DNA from: Bog-473 sp963779735
Lineage (GTDB): Bacteria; Actinomycetota; Acidimicrobiia; Acidimicrobiales; RAAP-2
Direction: 5' to 3'
NCBI GenBank assembly: GCA_963779735.1
Contig: CAVZZJ010000007.1
Coordinates: 186,001-250,000, forward strand
Length of the DNA stretch: 64,000 nt
Shown here: one piece after another, positions 18,702 to 25,861 of the stretch
Position numbering within the stretch: position 1 is the first letter of the stretch
How the letters are laid out: every line of letters starts with the position of its first letter
Notes under the pieces: generated by a model
Told to the model about the DNA's origin: nothing
The model's database searches: none
The model's input: the letters and a program-made list of their open reading frames with translations, nothing else
Made by a program: the position numbers and the translations under genes

Positions 18702-19475
18702 TCAGTCCGGCTTGCGAGCGACCCAGAGGCCGCGGCCGACCGGGTCGAAGCCCTCGGGATCAAACTGCGCCAGGAGGCTCGCCGCTTGGAATGCCCGATC
18801 GAAATCCGCCTCGCTGAACATGCGGAGTCGATGCTCCTCGACGTAGTGCTCAATCCCGGCGGGTCGCGCCACAAGATGGTGCATGTCCAACACGGACACG
18901 TCGTCCTCCCGTTCCGAAATGCACATGCGGGCTACCTTGAGGTCGGGACTGTCGACGAAGTAGGTGATGACCCCGAAGGACCTATAGGCGTCGGGCCGGA
19001 GCCAGGGTTCGATGATCAACGTCCCCCCGGGCGTCAGGAGCCGGGCCATCTCGCCGATCGCATCGACGAGCTCTTCCGTGCTCGACAGGTAGGCGATGGA
19101 ACTGTGCAGGCAGACCATGACGTCGAACGAGGCGCTCCCGCCTGCGCCGGCACGATCTCCGACGACCGAACCGAGCGCGCGCATGTCACCGCGGTAGAGC
19201 GCGATGTCGGGGCCGAGGCGCTCCGCGGCGGCGGCCAGTTGGATCTGGCTCAGATCGACGCCCGCCGCGCACCCGAACTCCCCGGCCAGCAGTTCGAGGT
19301 GGCGGCCGGTGCCGCACCCCACATCCAAGAGCGACATCGACGTCGTGTCCCGACCGTCACCCCATTGCCGGGCAAGCTCCAGCACACGGGACGCACCGGC
19401 GGCGTAGGGATGGTGCTCGGCGTAGACGGCGTCGTAGACCTGCGCGGATCCGGGATGGGAGTACGGCTCGGCCAT
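18702..19475 (-). CDS. Class I SAM-dependent methyltransferase
   Basis: A 257-residue methyltransferase from ATG 19475, preceded by GAGGAGCTCC. YSHPGSAQVYDAVYAEHHPY at the N-terminus and LLDVGCGTGRHLELLAGEFG (motif I) resemble the DesVI/TylM1-type N- or O-methyltransferases of deoxysugar pathways. Further motifs are FDVMVCLHSSIAYL and LTPGGTLIIEPWLRP. No sugar-nucleotide genes are nearby, so the substrate remains open. The gap to the upstream RidA gene contains only an SDR fragment. Intact and probably functional. Confidence 0.85.
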   Translation of the reverse strand: MAEPYSHPGSAQVYDAVYAEHHPYAAGASRVLELARQWGDGRDTTSMSLLDVGCGTGRHLELLAGEFGCAAGVDLSQIQLAAAAERLGPDIALYRGDMRALGSVVGDRAGAGGSASFDVMVCLHSSIAYLSSTEELVDAIGEMARLLTPGGTLIIEPWLRPDAYRSFGVITYFVDSPDLKVARMCISEREDDVSVLDMHHLVARPAGIEHYVEEHRLRMFSEADFDRAFQAASLLAQFDPEGFDPVGRGLWVARKPD

Positions 19476-19593
19476 CGGAGCTCCTCGGGTCCAGTGGTGG
19501 GCGTCGGGTCGGTAGCCTGCCACAGGCGGTCGTCAACTGCCCGTCTTCCAGCGTTTCGGCCCGGGGCGAACCACCTTCGCCGGTCAAGGACCG

Positions 19594-19771
19594 ACGCGGG
19601 CGTCTCCATCAGACGCCGCCGCAGAAAGCCGTCCACGTCTGCCGCGTAGCGACGCAGAACGTCGCTCGCTTCGGGCGCCGTCAGCACGAGGAAGTGGTCC
19701 TGCTCAATGGCATCGGCCACCAGTTCGCCGGCAGCCCCCGCGGCGCTCGGCGTAAGGCCCGCGTGAAGCAT
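19594..19771 (-). pseudogene. C-terminal fragment of an SDR gene
   Basis: In the otherwise gene-free stretch 19476-19862, the leftward frame from 19771 encodes ELVADAIEQDHFLVLTAPEA followed by SDVLRRYAADVDGFLRR. This is the C-terminal extension found in SDRs such as the one at 17.7-18.5 kb (AAGVIDAILDDRPYVVTH). No Rossmann domain or YxxxK precedes it and no stop follows in register. I read it as the remnant of a duplicated or replaced SDR. The rest of the stretch holds no recognisable gene. Confidence 0.5.
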
Positions 19772-19862
19772 GACATGGTCGGTGCGGAAGCTCGCGGGCC
19801 CCCAGGTTATCGACCACCGTGGGACAATTCCGATGCTGCGGTTAGTGAGGGAGGCGCAATCA

Positions 19863-20246
19863 ATGACCAAGAACGTCGTGCCAATGCAACGCCCGGGGCC
19901 GGGGATGTCGGCCGCGGTCCAGGCGGGCGGGGCGATCTACGTTTCCGGCCAAGTGGCTCTCGACCCCGAGCGCGGCCTCGTAGGGGAGGGGGACTACGAG
20001 GCCCAGACCCGTCAGTGCTTCCGCAACGTCGAGACGATCCTCGCCCGGCTCGGCGCCGGGCTCGGCGACATCGTGTCCGTCACCGCGTACCTCGCCGACC
20101 CGTCGGGCTCGGAGGCGTACCTCGCAGTCCGCAGCGAGACGTTCCCCGTGGACCCGCCGGCCACCACGACCGTCGTGGCCCCCTCGACCCACTCCGGGTT
20201 CCTCGTGGAGGTCCAGGTCATCGCGGCCACCCCCGAGCCGTCATGA
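19863..20246 (+). CDS. RidA/YjgF family protein
   Basis: A 127-residue RidA-type protein from ATG 19863, after GGGAGG at a good distance; the frame is open to 19770 but the extra part is not family-like. Typical features: AVQAGGAIYVSGQVALDPER, YEAQTRQCFRNVETILARLG, VSVTAYLADP, and a C-terminal HSGFLVEVQVIAA. Family members deaminate reactive enamine/imine intermediates from PLP enzymes, or act as specialised hydrolases. The stop overlaps the start of the aminotransferase by four bases, consistent with the RidA partner removing imines made by that PLP enzyme (inference). Confidence 0.9.
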   Translation: MTKNVVPMQRPGPGMSAAVQAGGAIYVSGQVALDPERGLVGEGDYEAQTRQCFRNVETILARLGAGLGDIVSVTAYLADPSGSEAYLAVRSETFPVDPPATTTVVAPSTHSGFLVEVQVIAATPEPS

Positions 20247-21340
20247 GCGGTGAGCGGATCTTCTTCGGCGGTGGCCTACCCGACGCCTCTCTTCGCCCCG
20301 ACCTCGGCGGCCTCCTCACCGACGTCCTGCGGGAGGAACCGGACTCCTTCACCTACGGGGGGCTCTGGGGCGACGAGGGCCTGCGCAGCCTGGTGGCGTC
20401 GAGGATGAGCAGGCGTTCAGGGGCATTCCTCGACGCCGGGAACGTCGTGTTGACCAACGGCAGTTCGGGGGCACTCGAGCTCCTGGCCGACAACCTGACC
20501 GGGCCCGGCACGGTCGTGGCCAGCGAAGCGCTCACCTATCGCGGCGCCCTCGACATCTTCCGGTCTCGGGGCGCCCGCATCGTGCCGGTGCCCATCGACG
20601 CGCAGGGGATGGACGTCGGCGTGCTTGGGGCGTTGGCGGAGCGGGAACGACCCGAAGTCGTCTACACCATCGCCGCGAACCACAGCCCGACGGGCACGAC
20701 CATGTCGCCGGAACGGCGCTACGCGCTCGTCGAGCTGGCCGACCGGGTCGGCTTCACCGTCGTGCAGGACGACACCTACGGGGAGATCCGTTTCGACGAC
20801 CACGACGCCAGGCCACTGATCGGGTTCGAATCCGAGCGGGTGATCCATGTGGGATCGTTCAGCAAGACGCTGGCGCCCGGTCTCCGACTGGGCTGGCTCG
20901 CCGGTCCCGCGACGCTGTGCGAGCAGGTCGCTACCTGCCGCACCGACCTGGGCAACCCGCCCGTCGTCCAGCGCGCCGTGGCCCGGTTCCTCGCCGACGG
21001 GAGCTTCGACAGCCACCTTGAACGCATCACCACGGTGTATCGGGCCAAGCGCGACGTGCTCCTCGGGGCACTGGCGCAGCACTGCCACGAGCTCGGGTCC
21101 TGGGGTACGCCGGAAGGGGGCTTCTTCGTGTGGCTGGTGCTGAGCGACGGTGACGTCGACACCGTCGCGCCGCTGGCCGCCACCGAAGGGGTCGCCTTCC
21201 TCGGCGGACCGTACTTCAGCGCGGCGGAACGCTTCGGCCGCGGAATTCGGTTGGCGTACGGTGAGGTTCCCGCCGAGCGGCTGGCCGAGGGCGTCGGCCG
21301 ACTGGCCCGCGCCATCACCCGTGCGATTGGTCGCCCGTAG
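20243..21340 (+). CDS. PLP-dependent aminotransferase (fold type I, LysN/2-aminoadipate-transaminase-like)
   Basis: A 365-residue class I/II aminotransferase starting at ATG 20243 in the ATGA overlap with RidA. Features: FFGGGLPDASLRP, TYGGLWGDEGLRSLVASRMS, VVLTNGSSGALELLA, NHSPTGTTMS (Asn/Pro of the PLP site), VVQDDTYGEIRF (Asp to pyridine N), and GSFSKTLAPGLRLGWLAGP with the Schiff-base Lys. No DNA-binding domain is attached, so it is the enzyme type rather than MocR. Amino donor and acceptor unknown. A much longer upstream frame to 19694 is an artefact of reading through the RidA gene. Confidence 0.9.
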   Translation: MSGERIFFGGGLPDASLRPDLGGLLTDVLREEPDSFTYGGLWGDEGLRSLVASRMSRRSGAFLDAGNVVLTNGSSGALELLADNLTGPGTVVASEALTYRGALDIFRSRGARIVPVPIDAQGMDVGVLGALAERERPEVVYTIAANHSPTGTTMSPERRYALVELADRVGFTVVQDDTYGEIRFDDHDARPLIGFESERVIHVGSFSKTLAPGLRLGWLAGPATLCEQVATCRTDLGNPPVVQRAVARFLADGSFDSHLERITTVYRAKRDVLLGALAQHCHELGSWGTPEGGFFVWLVLSDGDVDTVAPLAATEGVAFLGGPYFSAAERFGRGIRLAYGEVPAERLAEGVGRLARAITRAIGRP

Positions 21341-21562
21341 GACGCGCCGTCGTCCACCAGCTAGTGGCCACGGCGAGACAGGCGAGCTCATGGAGATGGC
21401 AGGGACGATGGTGCTGCGTACGGTGTTTCTCCTGGTGGAGCGCTCTGATGCCTCGGCACACGGGCCGGCCAATGGTCGAACCGAGTCACATATCACCGAT
21501 GGTGGGCCGGACCCGTACAATCTGGGCATGGAAGCGGCCAAGTTCGAATCGGCGGTTCATGG

Positions 21563-22009
21563 ATGAGCTCCGTCACGAAGTGCGACAACCCGATGTGCTC
21601 GTGCGATCCGTGCACCTGCACCACCTGCATGTGTGGCGTGGCGCGACTTGGCGACCTCGAACGTCGAGTGATGGAGATCCTTTGGAAGGAGCCCAACCGG
21701 GAGATGACCGGGCGAGACGTCGCAGATCTGCTTCCCGAAAACGCGTACACCACGGTGGCCACCGTGCTCGACCGTCTAGTTCGCAAGGGTTTGGTCCGGC
21801 GCAGGATGGACCGCGGTTCCATCCGGTTCGCCGCCATCGGAACCCAGGGTGCGTACACCGCCGTCCTCATGCATGAGGCACTGAGTGCGGGAGACGAGCC
21901 CGAAGCGGCGCTCGTTCGCTTTGCGGAGACCCTCTCGCCCGCAGAGGCCGCGGTCCTGCGCCGATCACTCGAGGCGCTGACCGAAGACGCCGACCAGACG
22001 AGCCACTGA
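21563..22009 (+). CDS. BlaI/MecI/CopY-family transcriptional regulator with N-terminal cysteine cluster
   Basis: A 148-residue winged-helix repressor. The DNA-binding part (RLGDLERRVMEILWKEPNRE, then MTGRDVADLLPENAYTTVAT and VLDRLVRKGLVRR) is the BlaI/MecI/CopY fold. It is preceded by a 25-residue tail with seven Cys at positions 7, 12, 14, 17, 19, 22 and 24 (CSCDPCTCTTCMCG). Such a cluster could bind Cu(I), Zn or an iron-sulfur centre and make this a metal or redox sensor rather than a beta-lactam-responsive repressor. The 3' end is convergent with a two-gene membrane operon. A tandem ACTAC-N5-GTAGT palindrome upstream of that operon resembles BlaI-type operators, so the operon is the probable target. 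Confidence 0.85.
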   Translation: MSSVTKCDNPMCSCDPCTCTTCMCGVARLGDLERRVMEILWKEPNREMTGRDVADLLPENAYTTVATVLDRLVRKGLVRRRMDRGSIRFAAIGTQGAYTAVLMHEALSAGDEPEAALVRFAETLSPAEAAVLRRSLEALTEDADQTSH

Positions 22010-22020
22010 GGTCGCCAACC

Positions 22021-22680
22021 CTAAAGCATCAGTATGAGCATGAGCCCCATGGCGATGCACTCCACGGCGTGGCTTGCGTCCTCCAGCCAGGGGGTCGCCA
22101 CAAGGTCCTCCAGGCCGCCGGCGGCGGTGCGTGCTTCGTCGAATCGCCCCGACGTCGCCTCGGAGTCCGATGTCCTACTTACGGCGTACGCCGGGGGGTG
22201 GATCCCGTGGTGCGAGGCGCCCTTGTTGGGAGAGGCGAGTGTGAAGATCGCCGACGCGAAGAGAACGACCGCAAGGAGAAGGGGGAGCCCCGAGCCCGTC
22301 GACGAGGGCATGGCCCTCGATCCGCTCGACGCGTGCACGGGGAACCAGTACATCGACAGCATCGAGAAGCTCATTACGGCGTGAATCAGGAAATGAGAGA
22401 GGTGGAGACCCCATCGCAGCAGGGACTGGACGCTGCGCACCACGAACCAGGTCAATAGGACTGCGAAGAGGAGCACCCACACGGCCCTTGCGCCAAAGGC
22501 CCACCGGGCCTCGAACATCCCCGCCATGGACAAGCCCATGAGCAAATGGGAGACATCGACATCCAAGCCCGGTTGTCGGCGCGTCGCCACGGATGTGACG
22601 AGCAACACGAGGGAGTACGCCGCGACGACAAGCATCAGCGCGCCGAAGAACCAGTACAGCCAGGGTGGTGTCCCCGTCAT
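22021..22680 (-). CDS. DUF5134-like integral membrane protein
   Basis: A 219-residue polytopic membrane protein with about six predicted hydrophobic helices (WLYWFFGALMLVVAAYSLVL near the start; ECIAMGLMLILML at the end). It contains several conserved-looking His and Met residues: DVSHLLMGLSMAGMFEARW, LSHFLIHAVMSFSMLSMYW and DASHAVECIAMGLML. This pattern matches the actinobacterial DUF5134 family, in which His/Met clusters within helices suggest copper or other metal handling. It starts four bases after the stop of the upstream membrane gene, so it is the second gene of that operon. Function not established. Confidence 0.75.
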   Translation of the reverse strand: MTGTPPWLYWFFGALMLVVAAYSLVLLVTSVATRRQPGLDVDVSHLLMGLSMAGMFEARWAFGARAVWVLLFAVLLTWFVVRSVQSLLRWGLHLSHFLIHAVMSFSMLSMYWFPVHASSGSRAMPSSTGSGLPLLLAVVLFASAIFTLASPNKGASHHGIHPPAYAVSRTSDSEATSGRFDEARTAAGGLEDLVATPWLEDASHAVECIAMGLMLILML

Positions 22681-22684
22681 GGGG

Positions 22685-23698
22685 TCAGGCCACCTCCGCC
22701 GAGATCAAAACCGTCGGAGGGTCGCTGCCCTTGGTCGGACGGTTCGCCAGGGGCCAATAGATCAGGGCCAGCAAAACGATCGGCAGCCCCGAGTTGGGAT
22801 CCGTCGCGCCTCCGGCCAGAGTTCCGCCGAAGTTCTCAGCGGCGATCCAAATGGCCACGAAGACGACGATGGCCAGAACCAAGGTTGCCTGGGTGAATCG
22901 GCGGGGCAGGAATACTCCGGCGGCCGCCGTCAGGCAGACGATGGAGAGCAAGACCGCCATCGTCGTGCCGTCACGGAGGAAGAGCGATTCGCTGGCTCGG
23001 TCGATGTGGGCGAGCCAGCGTGGTTGACCGCCGTTGATTCCGGAGACCAGTTCGTGAAGCGCCTGCGGCGAGCGTCCCGACCCGACGACGGACAACAGCG
23101 CCAGGGCGGCCCACGCCAGCACCCAGAGAGCCCTCGCCGCCTTCACCCCGACGGCACGGGCAGCAACGAACGGTCGGTCCGAGCCCTCGTGCGGCCAGAG
23201 CAGGACGGCGAGCAGGGCGTAGAAGAGCGCAGCACCTGGACCACCGCCGAATGGGGTGGCTCTCCCGACGAGAACACCACCCAGCCCTTCGCCGAACCAC
23301 CAGACGCAGATGGACCAGACGATGGAGAGTCCGAGGGCGGCCTTCCGCGTGCGCGCGGAGACGATTCCAAAACCGATCACGAATTGGATGGAGGCAAAGA
23401 GAGTGTTGGTCAACACCGGATAGTGGTTGACCAGGGATGCGTTCCACGTGATCGCGCCGGCGACCCATCCGGGATTTCCGCTCGCGGCCCCGTGCAACAT
23501 GGCGCTGAATCCGTGGGGCCCCGCTGTGAACATGTAGGGCTGGATCTGCAGCACCGCGTCCAAGAGCCACAGCGTCGCGAGGAGGAGCTGGAACGTCCGC
23601 TGGAGGTCTCTCGGCTGGTGGCTCGGCGCGCGCGCGGATCCCACGGCGTCACGTGCCATCGTCACCCGGCTGCTCTTCTCCAACTCGGCGATAGTCAT
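22685..23698 (-). CDS. Polytopic membrane protein, first gene of operon with DUF5134 protein
   Basis: A 337-residue protein from ATG 23698 (TIAELEKSSRVTMARDAVG). It has about eight hydrophobic helices, among them LLLATLWLLDAVLQIQPYMF, LFASIQFVIGFGIV, AALGLSIVWSICVWWFGEGL and AVLLSIVCLTAAAGVFL. I know similar proteins only as conserved hypothetical membrane proteins in Actinobacteria. It is transcribed from a promoter region holding a tandem palindromic operator (23720-23755) and is followed directly by the DUF5134 gene. An earlier in-frame start at 23848 would place the operator inside the gene and is rejected. Function unknown; regulation by the convergent BlaI/CopY-type protein is likely. 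Confidence 0.75.
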   Translation of the reverse strand: MTIAELEKSSRVTMARDAVGSARAPSHQPRDLQRTFQLLLATLWLLDAVLQIQPYMFTAGPHGFSAMLHGAASGNPGWVAGAITWNASLVNHYPVLTNTLFASIQFVIGFGIVSARTRKAALGLSIVWSICVWWFGEGLGGVLVGRATPFGGGPGAALFYALLAVLLWPHEGSDRPFVAARAVGVKAARALWVLAWAALALLSVVGSGRSPQALHELVSGINGGQPRWLAHIDRASESLFLRDGTTMAVLLSIVCLTAAAGVFLPRRFTQATLVLAIVVFVAIWIAAENFGGTLAGGATDPNSGLPIVLLALIYWPLANRPTKGSDPPTVLISAEVA

Positions 23699-23719
23699 TC
23701 CGCCCGACGTCCGATATCC

Positions 23720-23755
23720 ACTACTACGAACGGTAGTACTACCACCCGTAGTAGT
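23720..23755. promoter_or_regulatory. Tandem palindromic operator (two ACTAC-N5-GTAGT sites)
   Basis: Two abutting inverted repeats, ACTAC-GAACG-GTAGT at 23723-23737 and ACTAC-CACCC-GTAGT at 23738-23752, sit within a 36-base palindrome whose outer arms extend to ACTACTAC and GTAGTAGT. The only mismatches between the palindrome and its complement are in the two 5-base spacers. It lies 22-57 bases upstream of the membrane-operon start on the minus strand, where a promoter is expected. Half-sites resemble the TACTAC/GTAGTA arms of BlaI/MecI operators. Proposed target of the BlaI/CopY-type regulator at 21.6-22.0 kb. Confidence 0.8.
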
Positions 23756-23867
23756 CAGGCACAACTCGGCCGGATCGGATCTCGTGGCCTCCAGGAGGCC
23801 CGGTTCACCCCTGCAACCGAAACGCCCTTCTAGTGGACCGGCCGTCACGCCATGGCTCGGACGCGAA

Positions 23868-23893
23868 GAGGGAGGGGCCTTGGCCCCTCCCTC
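23868..23893. terminator. Perfect 12-bp inverted repeat hairpin
   Basis: GAGGGAGGGGCC-TT-GGCCCCTCCCTC forms a near-continuous GC-rich stem. It lies in the gap downstream of the leftward nitroreductase and upstream of the leftward membrane operon. It lacks a U-run, as is common in high-GC actinobacteria. It could end nitroreductase transcripts or insulate the BlaI-controlled promoter. Confidence 0.6.
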
Positions 23894-24264
23894 CCTGGTC
23901 GCCCTGGAGCCACCGGCTACTCAAACTAGGGAGTGAGGATCGCTTTTTGGTCGACGTACAGGTGCAAAGCGGTTGCGCGTGGCGGCCGTGTGGGTCTCCG
24001 AACGGGTGCCACCGCGGCATCGGACCTTCGGATCCTTCCGCTTTGGACCTCCGAAGGCGGGCGCGAAACGCCCCCGCAACCGTTAGGGACGGTACGGGGG
24101 CGTTGGTCACCTTCCAGGGGGGCTGGGGGCAACATCACCGATACTACGGGTTGGCCATGAAGGTCAGCTGTGAATGGCTTGGCGATCGCGTTACGTTTGG
24201 CCCTCTGGCCTCTCCACGAGGTCGGCGACCTCGTCGGCCCCCAGCCTCTTAGGCCGGGAGTTCA
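23894..24264. other. Gene-free stretch between nitroreductase and membrane operon
   Basis: No frame here looks coding. The stretch contains the hairpins described separately at 24067-24104 and 24216-24234. I recognise no tRNA, small RNA or promoter box in it. Confidence 0.5.
24067..24104. terminator. Two-tier GC-rich hairpin
   Basis: The 10-base arms AACGCCCCCG and CGGGGGCGTT flank an inner inverted repeat ACCGT-TAGGG-ACGGT, giving one long stepped stem. Together with the hairpin at 23868 and a smaller ACGAGGTC-GGC-GACCTCGT hairpin at 24216-24234, it lies downstream of the nitroreductase stop. All three are candidates for leftward transcription termination. No U-tract is present. Confidence 0.6.
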
Positions 24265-24873
24265 TCACCACGACTGGGTGTAGCGATCGCGGTAGGCCCG
24301 TTCGGTTACGGCTAGGCGACGCGGAGGTCCGAGGGGGCGAAGTGGCCACCCGATCGGGACAACCGCCATCGGGCGCACCGAGTCGGGCAGCCCCAACAGG
24401 CCGGCGAGCTCGTCCCGGAGGATCGTGGCCAGGGTCGTCATCGCCGAACCGAGGCCCAATGCGGTGGCGGCCAGCAACAGGTTCTGGGTGGCCGGGTAGA
24501 CGGACGCGGGAAGGGTGACCTCCAGGGCGGGCCCGATTTCGCCGCAGACCACGACCGTCACCGGTGCTGCCTGGGTGCCCCCGGTGGCCCCCCGTTCGAC
24601 TTCGGCCAGCATGGCGTCGGACAGTCGACCCTCGGAATGTGCGCGGCCCCCCATGGTCCACGCTCGGCTGGTCAACTCGCCCACCTTGGCCAGGAGCTCG
24701 GGCTCTTGGACGACGATGAACCGCCAGGGCTGAAGGTTCTCGGCGCTCGGGGCGTGGGTGGCGGCCTCAAGGCAACGCTCGATGAGCCCCTCGTCGACGG
24801 GATCGGAGCTGAACTGTCGGCACGCGCGCTGGCTCAGCACCACCTCGAAGAACTCCTTGGCGCCGTTCGTCAT
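24265..24873 (-). CDS. Nitroreductase family protein (FMN-dependent)
   Basis: A 202-residue nitroreductase-fold oxidoreductase. EFFEVVLSQRACRQFSSDPV at the start and ATHAPSAENLQPWRFIVV are the two FMN-binding signatures. ASVYPATQNLLLAATALGLG and a C-terminal PIGWPLRPLGPPRR (the PxGxP-like flavin contact) complete the family pattern. Full length for the family. It would reduce nitro compounds, quinones or enones using NAD(P)H. It lies about 70 bases downstream of the SRPBCC gene in the same direction and is probably in one transcript with it. Confidence 0.85.
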   Translation of the reverse strand: MTNGAKEFFEVVLSQRACRQFSSDPVDEGLIERCLEAATHAPSAENLQPWRFIVVQEPELLAKVGELTSRAWTMGGRAHSEGRLSDAMLAEVERGATGGTQAAPVTVVVCGEIGPALEVTLPASVYPATQNLLLAATALGLGSAMTTLATILRDELAGLLGLPDSVRPMAVVPIGWPLRPLGPPRRLAVTERAYRDRYTQSW

Positions 24874-24942
24874 CGGTCGCCCACATGACCGGTCGATGGT
24901 GAGTCCGCTCGCCGACGGCGGTTCGGTGGCATCGCCCGCTGC

Positions 24943-25407
24943 TTACTGCGCTTCCGCGTCGTTCTTGATCGCAGCAAGCGTGGCGGGGATGCCCTGCTGC
25001 GCGAGTTCGAGCCGGTTGGCGACCTGAGCCTCCGCGTCGTCACCGAAGCGCTCCTCGAACATCGTCATGCCGCCGGGCAGGAACTCCCACGACTCGGTCA
25101 GCTGCGTCCCCCCATCGACCGGGGCAAAGGTGTACCCCCACCGCGTCCACGAGCCATTGACGATGAATGCGAACTCTCGGCCTCGGTCGGCGGCGACGAT
25201 CTCCGATCGCGTCTCCCAGGTTCGATCGGGCAGCTCGTTTCTCCCGGTGAACCACGCACCCACCTCCGGGCCCGCTCCCTCGTCCCACCAGCACTCCCTG
25301 CAGACGGGACTCCACCTCCCCATGCGGGTGATGTCGGAAACGAGGTCGTAGAGGTCTTCGGGAGTGCGAGCGATGACGATCGACGCCGAGTGGGTGAGCG
25401 TGGTCAT
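24943..25407 (-). CDS. SRPBCC (START-like/polyketide cyclase) family protein
   Basis: A 154-residue protein with the SRPBCC start SIVIARTPEDLYDLVSDITR followed by MGRWSPVCREC, a central GAWFTGRNELPDRTWET, and GTQLTESWEF near the C-terminus. These match the polyketide cyclase/dehydrase helix-grip fold, which binds a hydrophobic ligand in a deep cavity. Unusually for the family, it has a Cys pair in VCRECWW. The ligand is unknown. Two tandem 24-base repeats lie directly upstream of its start. Confidence 0.85.
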   Translation of the reverse strand: MTTLTHSASIVIARTPEDLYDLVSDITRMGRWSPVCRECWWDEGAGPEVGAWFTGRNELPDRTWETRSEIVAADRGREFAFIVNGSWTRWGYTFAPVDGGTQLTESWEFLPGGMTMFEERFGDDAEAQVANRLELAQQGIPATLAAIKNDAEAQ

Positions 25408-25416
25408 CGTCGGACT

Positions 25417-25464
25417 CTGTGCGCTTGTTCACGACATAGGCTGTGCGCTTGTTCTCGACATGGG
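25417..25464. repeat. Two tandem 24-bp repeats upstream of the SRPBCC gene
   Basis: Two head-to-tail copies of a 24-base unit beginning CTGTGCGCTTGTTC differ only in A/T at position 15 and one base near the end. Each copy contains TGTTCACGACA or TGTTCTCGACA, a TGT-N5-ACA dyad. They begin 10 bases upstream of the SRPBCC start codon, so they could be paired regulator sites or a simple duplication in the leader. Confidence 0.85.
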
Positions 25465-25474
25465 ATCGCCACAT

Positions 25475-25861
25475 CGTCTCCTCTCTCGTCCCGGCTGCGA
25501 CGCAGGAGTTTATTTTCTAGCCCATGCGTAGCCCCTGGGTCGGGTCGGCTATGTCCGGCGAGGTCACGCAGGTACCGGGGCGGGCGTACGGCAACCTCTG
25601 GTAGAGGCCGACTCGTGGGGAAGCGCTTGACACCGATCACACGCCGCCGGTGGACCGCATAGGCTTCGTCATCCGTTCGGAGGGGGTAGGCGATGGAGCG
25701 AACACAGCGACTCGACGAGCCGGTGTCGGTCGACGAAGCAATGATGGAGCCACGTAGAGCGCCGGTCGCCAGGCGGGCCGCGGAGAGTCCTCGCCGCCGG
25801 GCACCGTGGCCCCGCCCCTCCCGTGTGTCCACAGCCGGTCGAGGACGCTGAGGCCGGTCCG
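25475..25861. other. Intergenic region between divergent SRPBCC and CoA-transferase genes
   Basis: About 390 bases with no convincing gene. A 52-codon rightward frame at 25693-25851 starts with ATG after GGAGGGGG at good spacing. Its Arg/Pro-rich product (ERTQRLDEPVSVDEAMMEPR at the start) resembles nothing I know, so it is recorded only as a possibility. The region should contain the promoters of both flanking genes. Confidence 0.4.

Noticed and set aside
19694..20242. Longer N-terminus for the aminotransferase
   Set aside because: It would run through the RidA gene in another frame and encodes non-family sequence. ATG 20243 in the ATGA overlap is far better.
23894..24264. tRNA or small RNA gene in the gap
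   Set aside because: I found no cloverleaf with a T-loop-like segment; the only structures are terminator-like hairpins.
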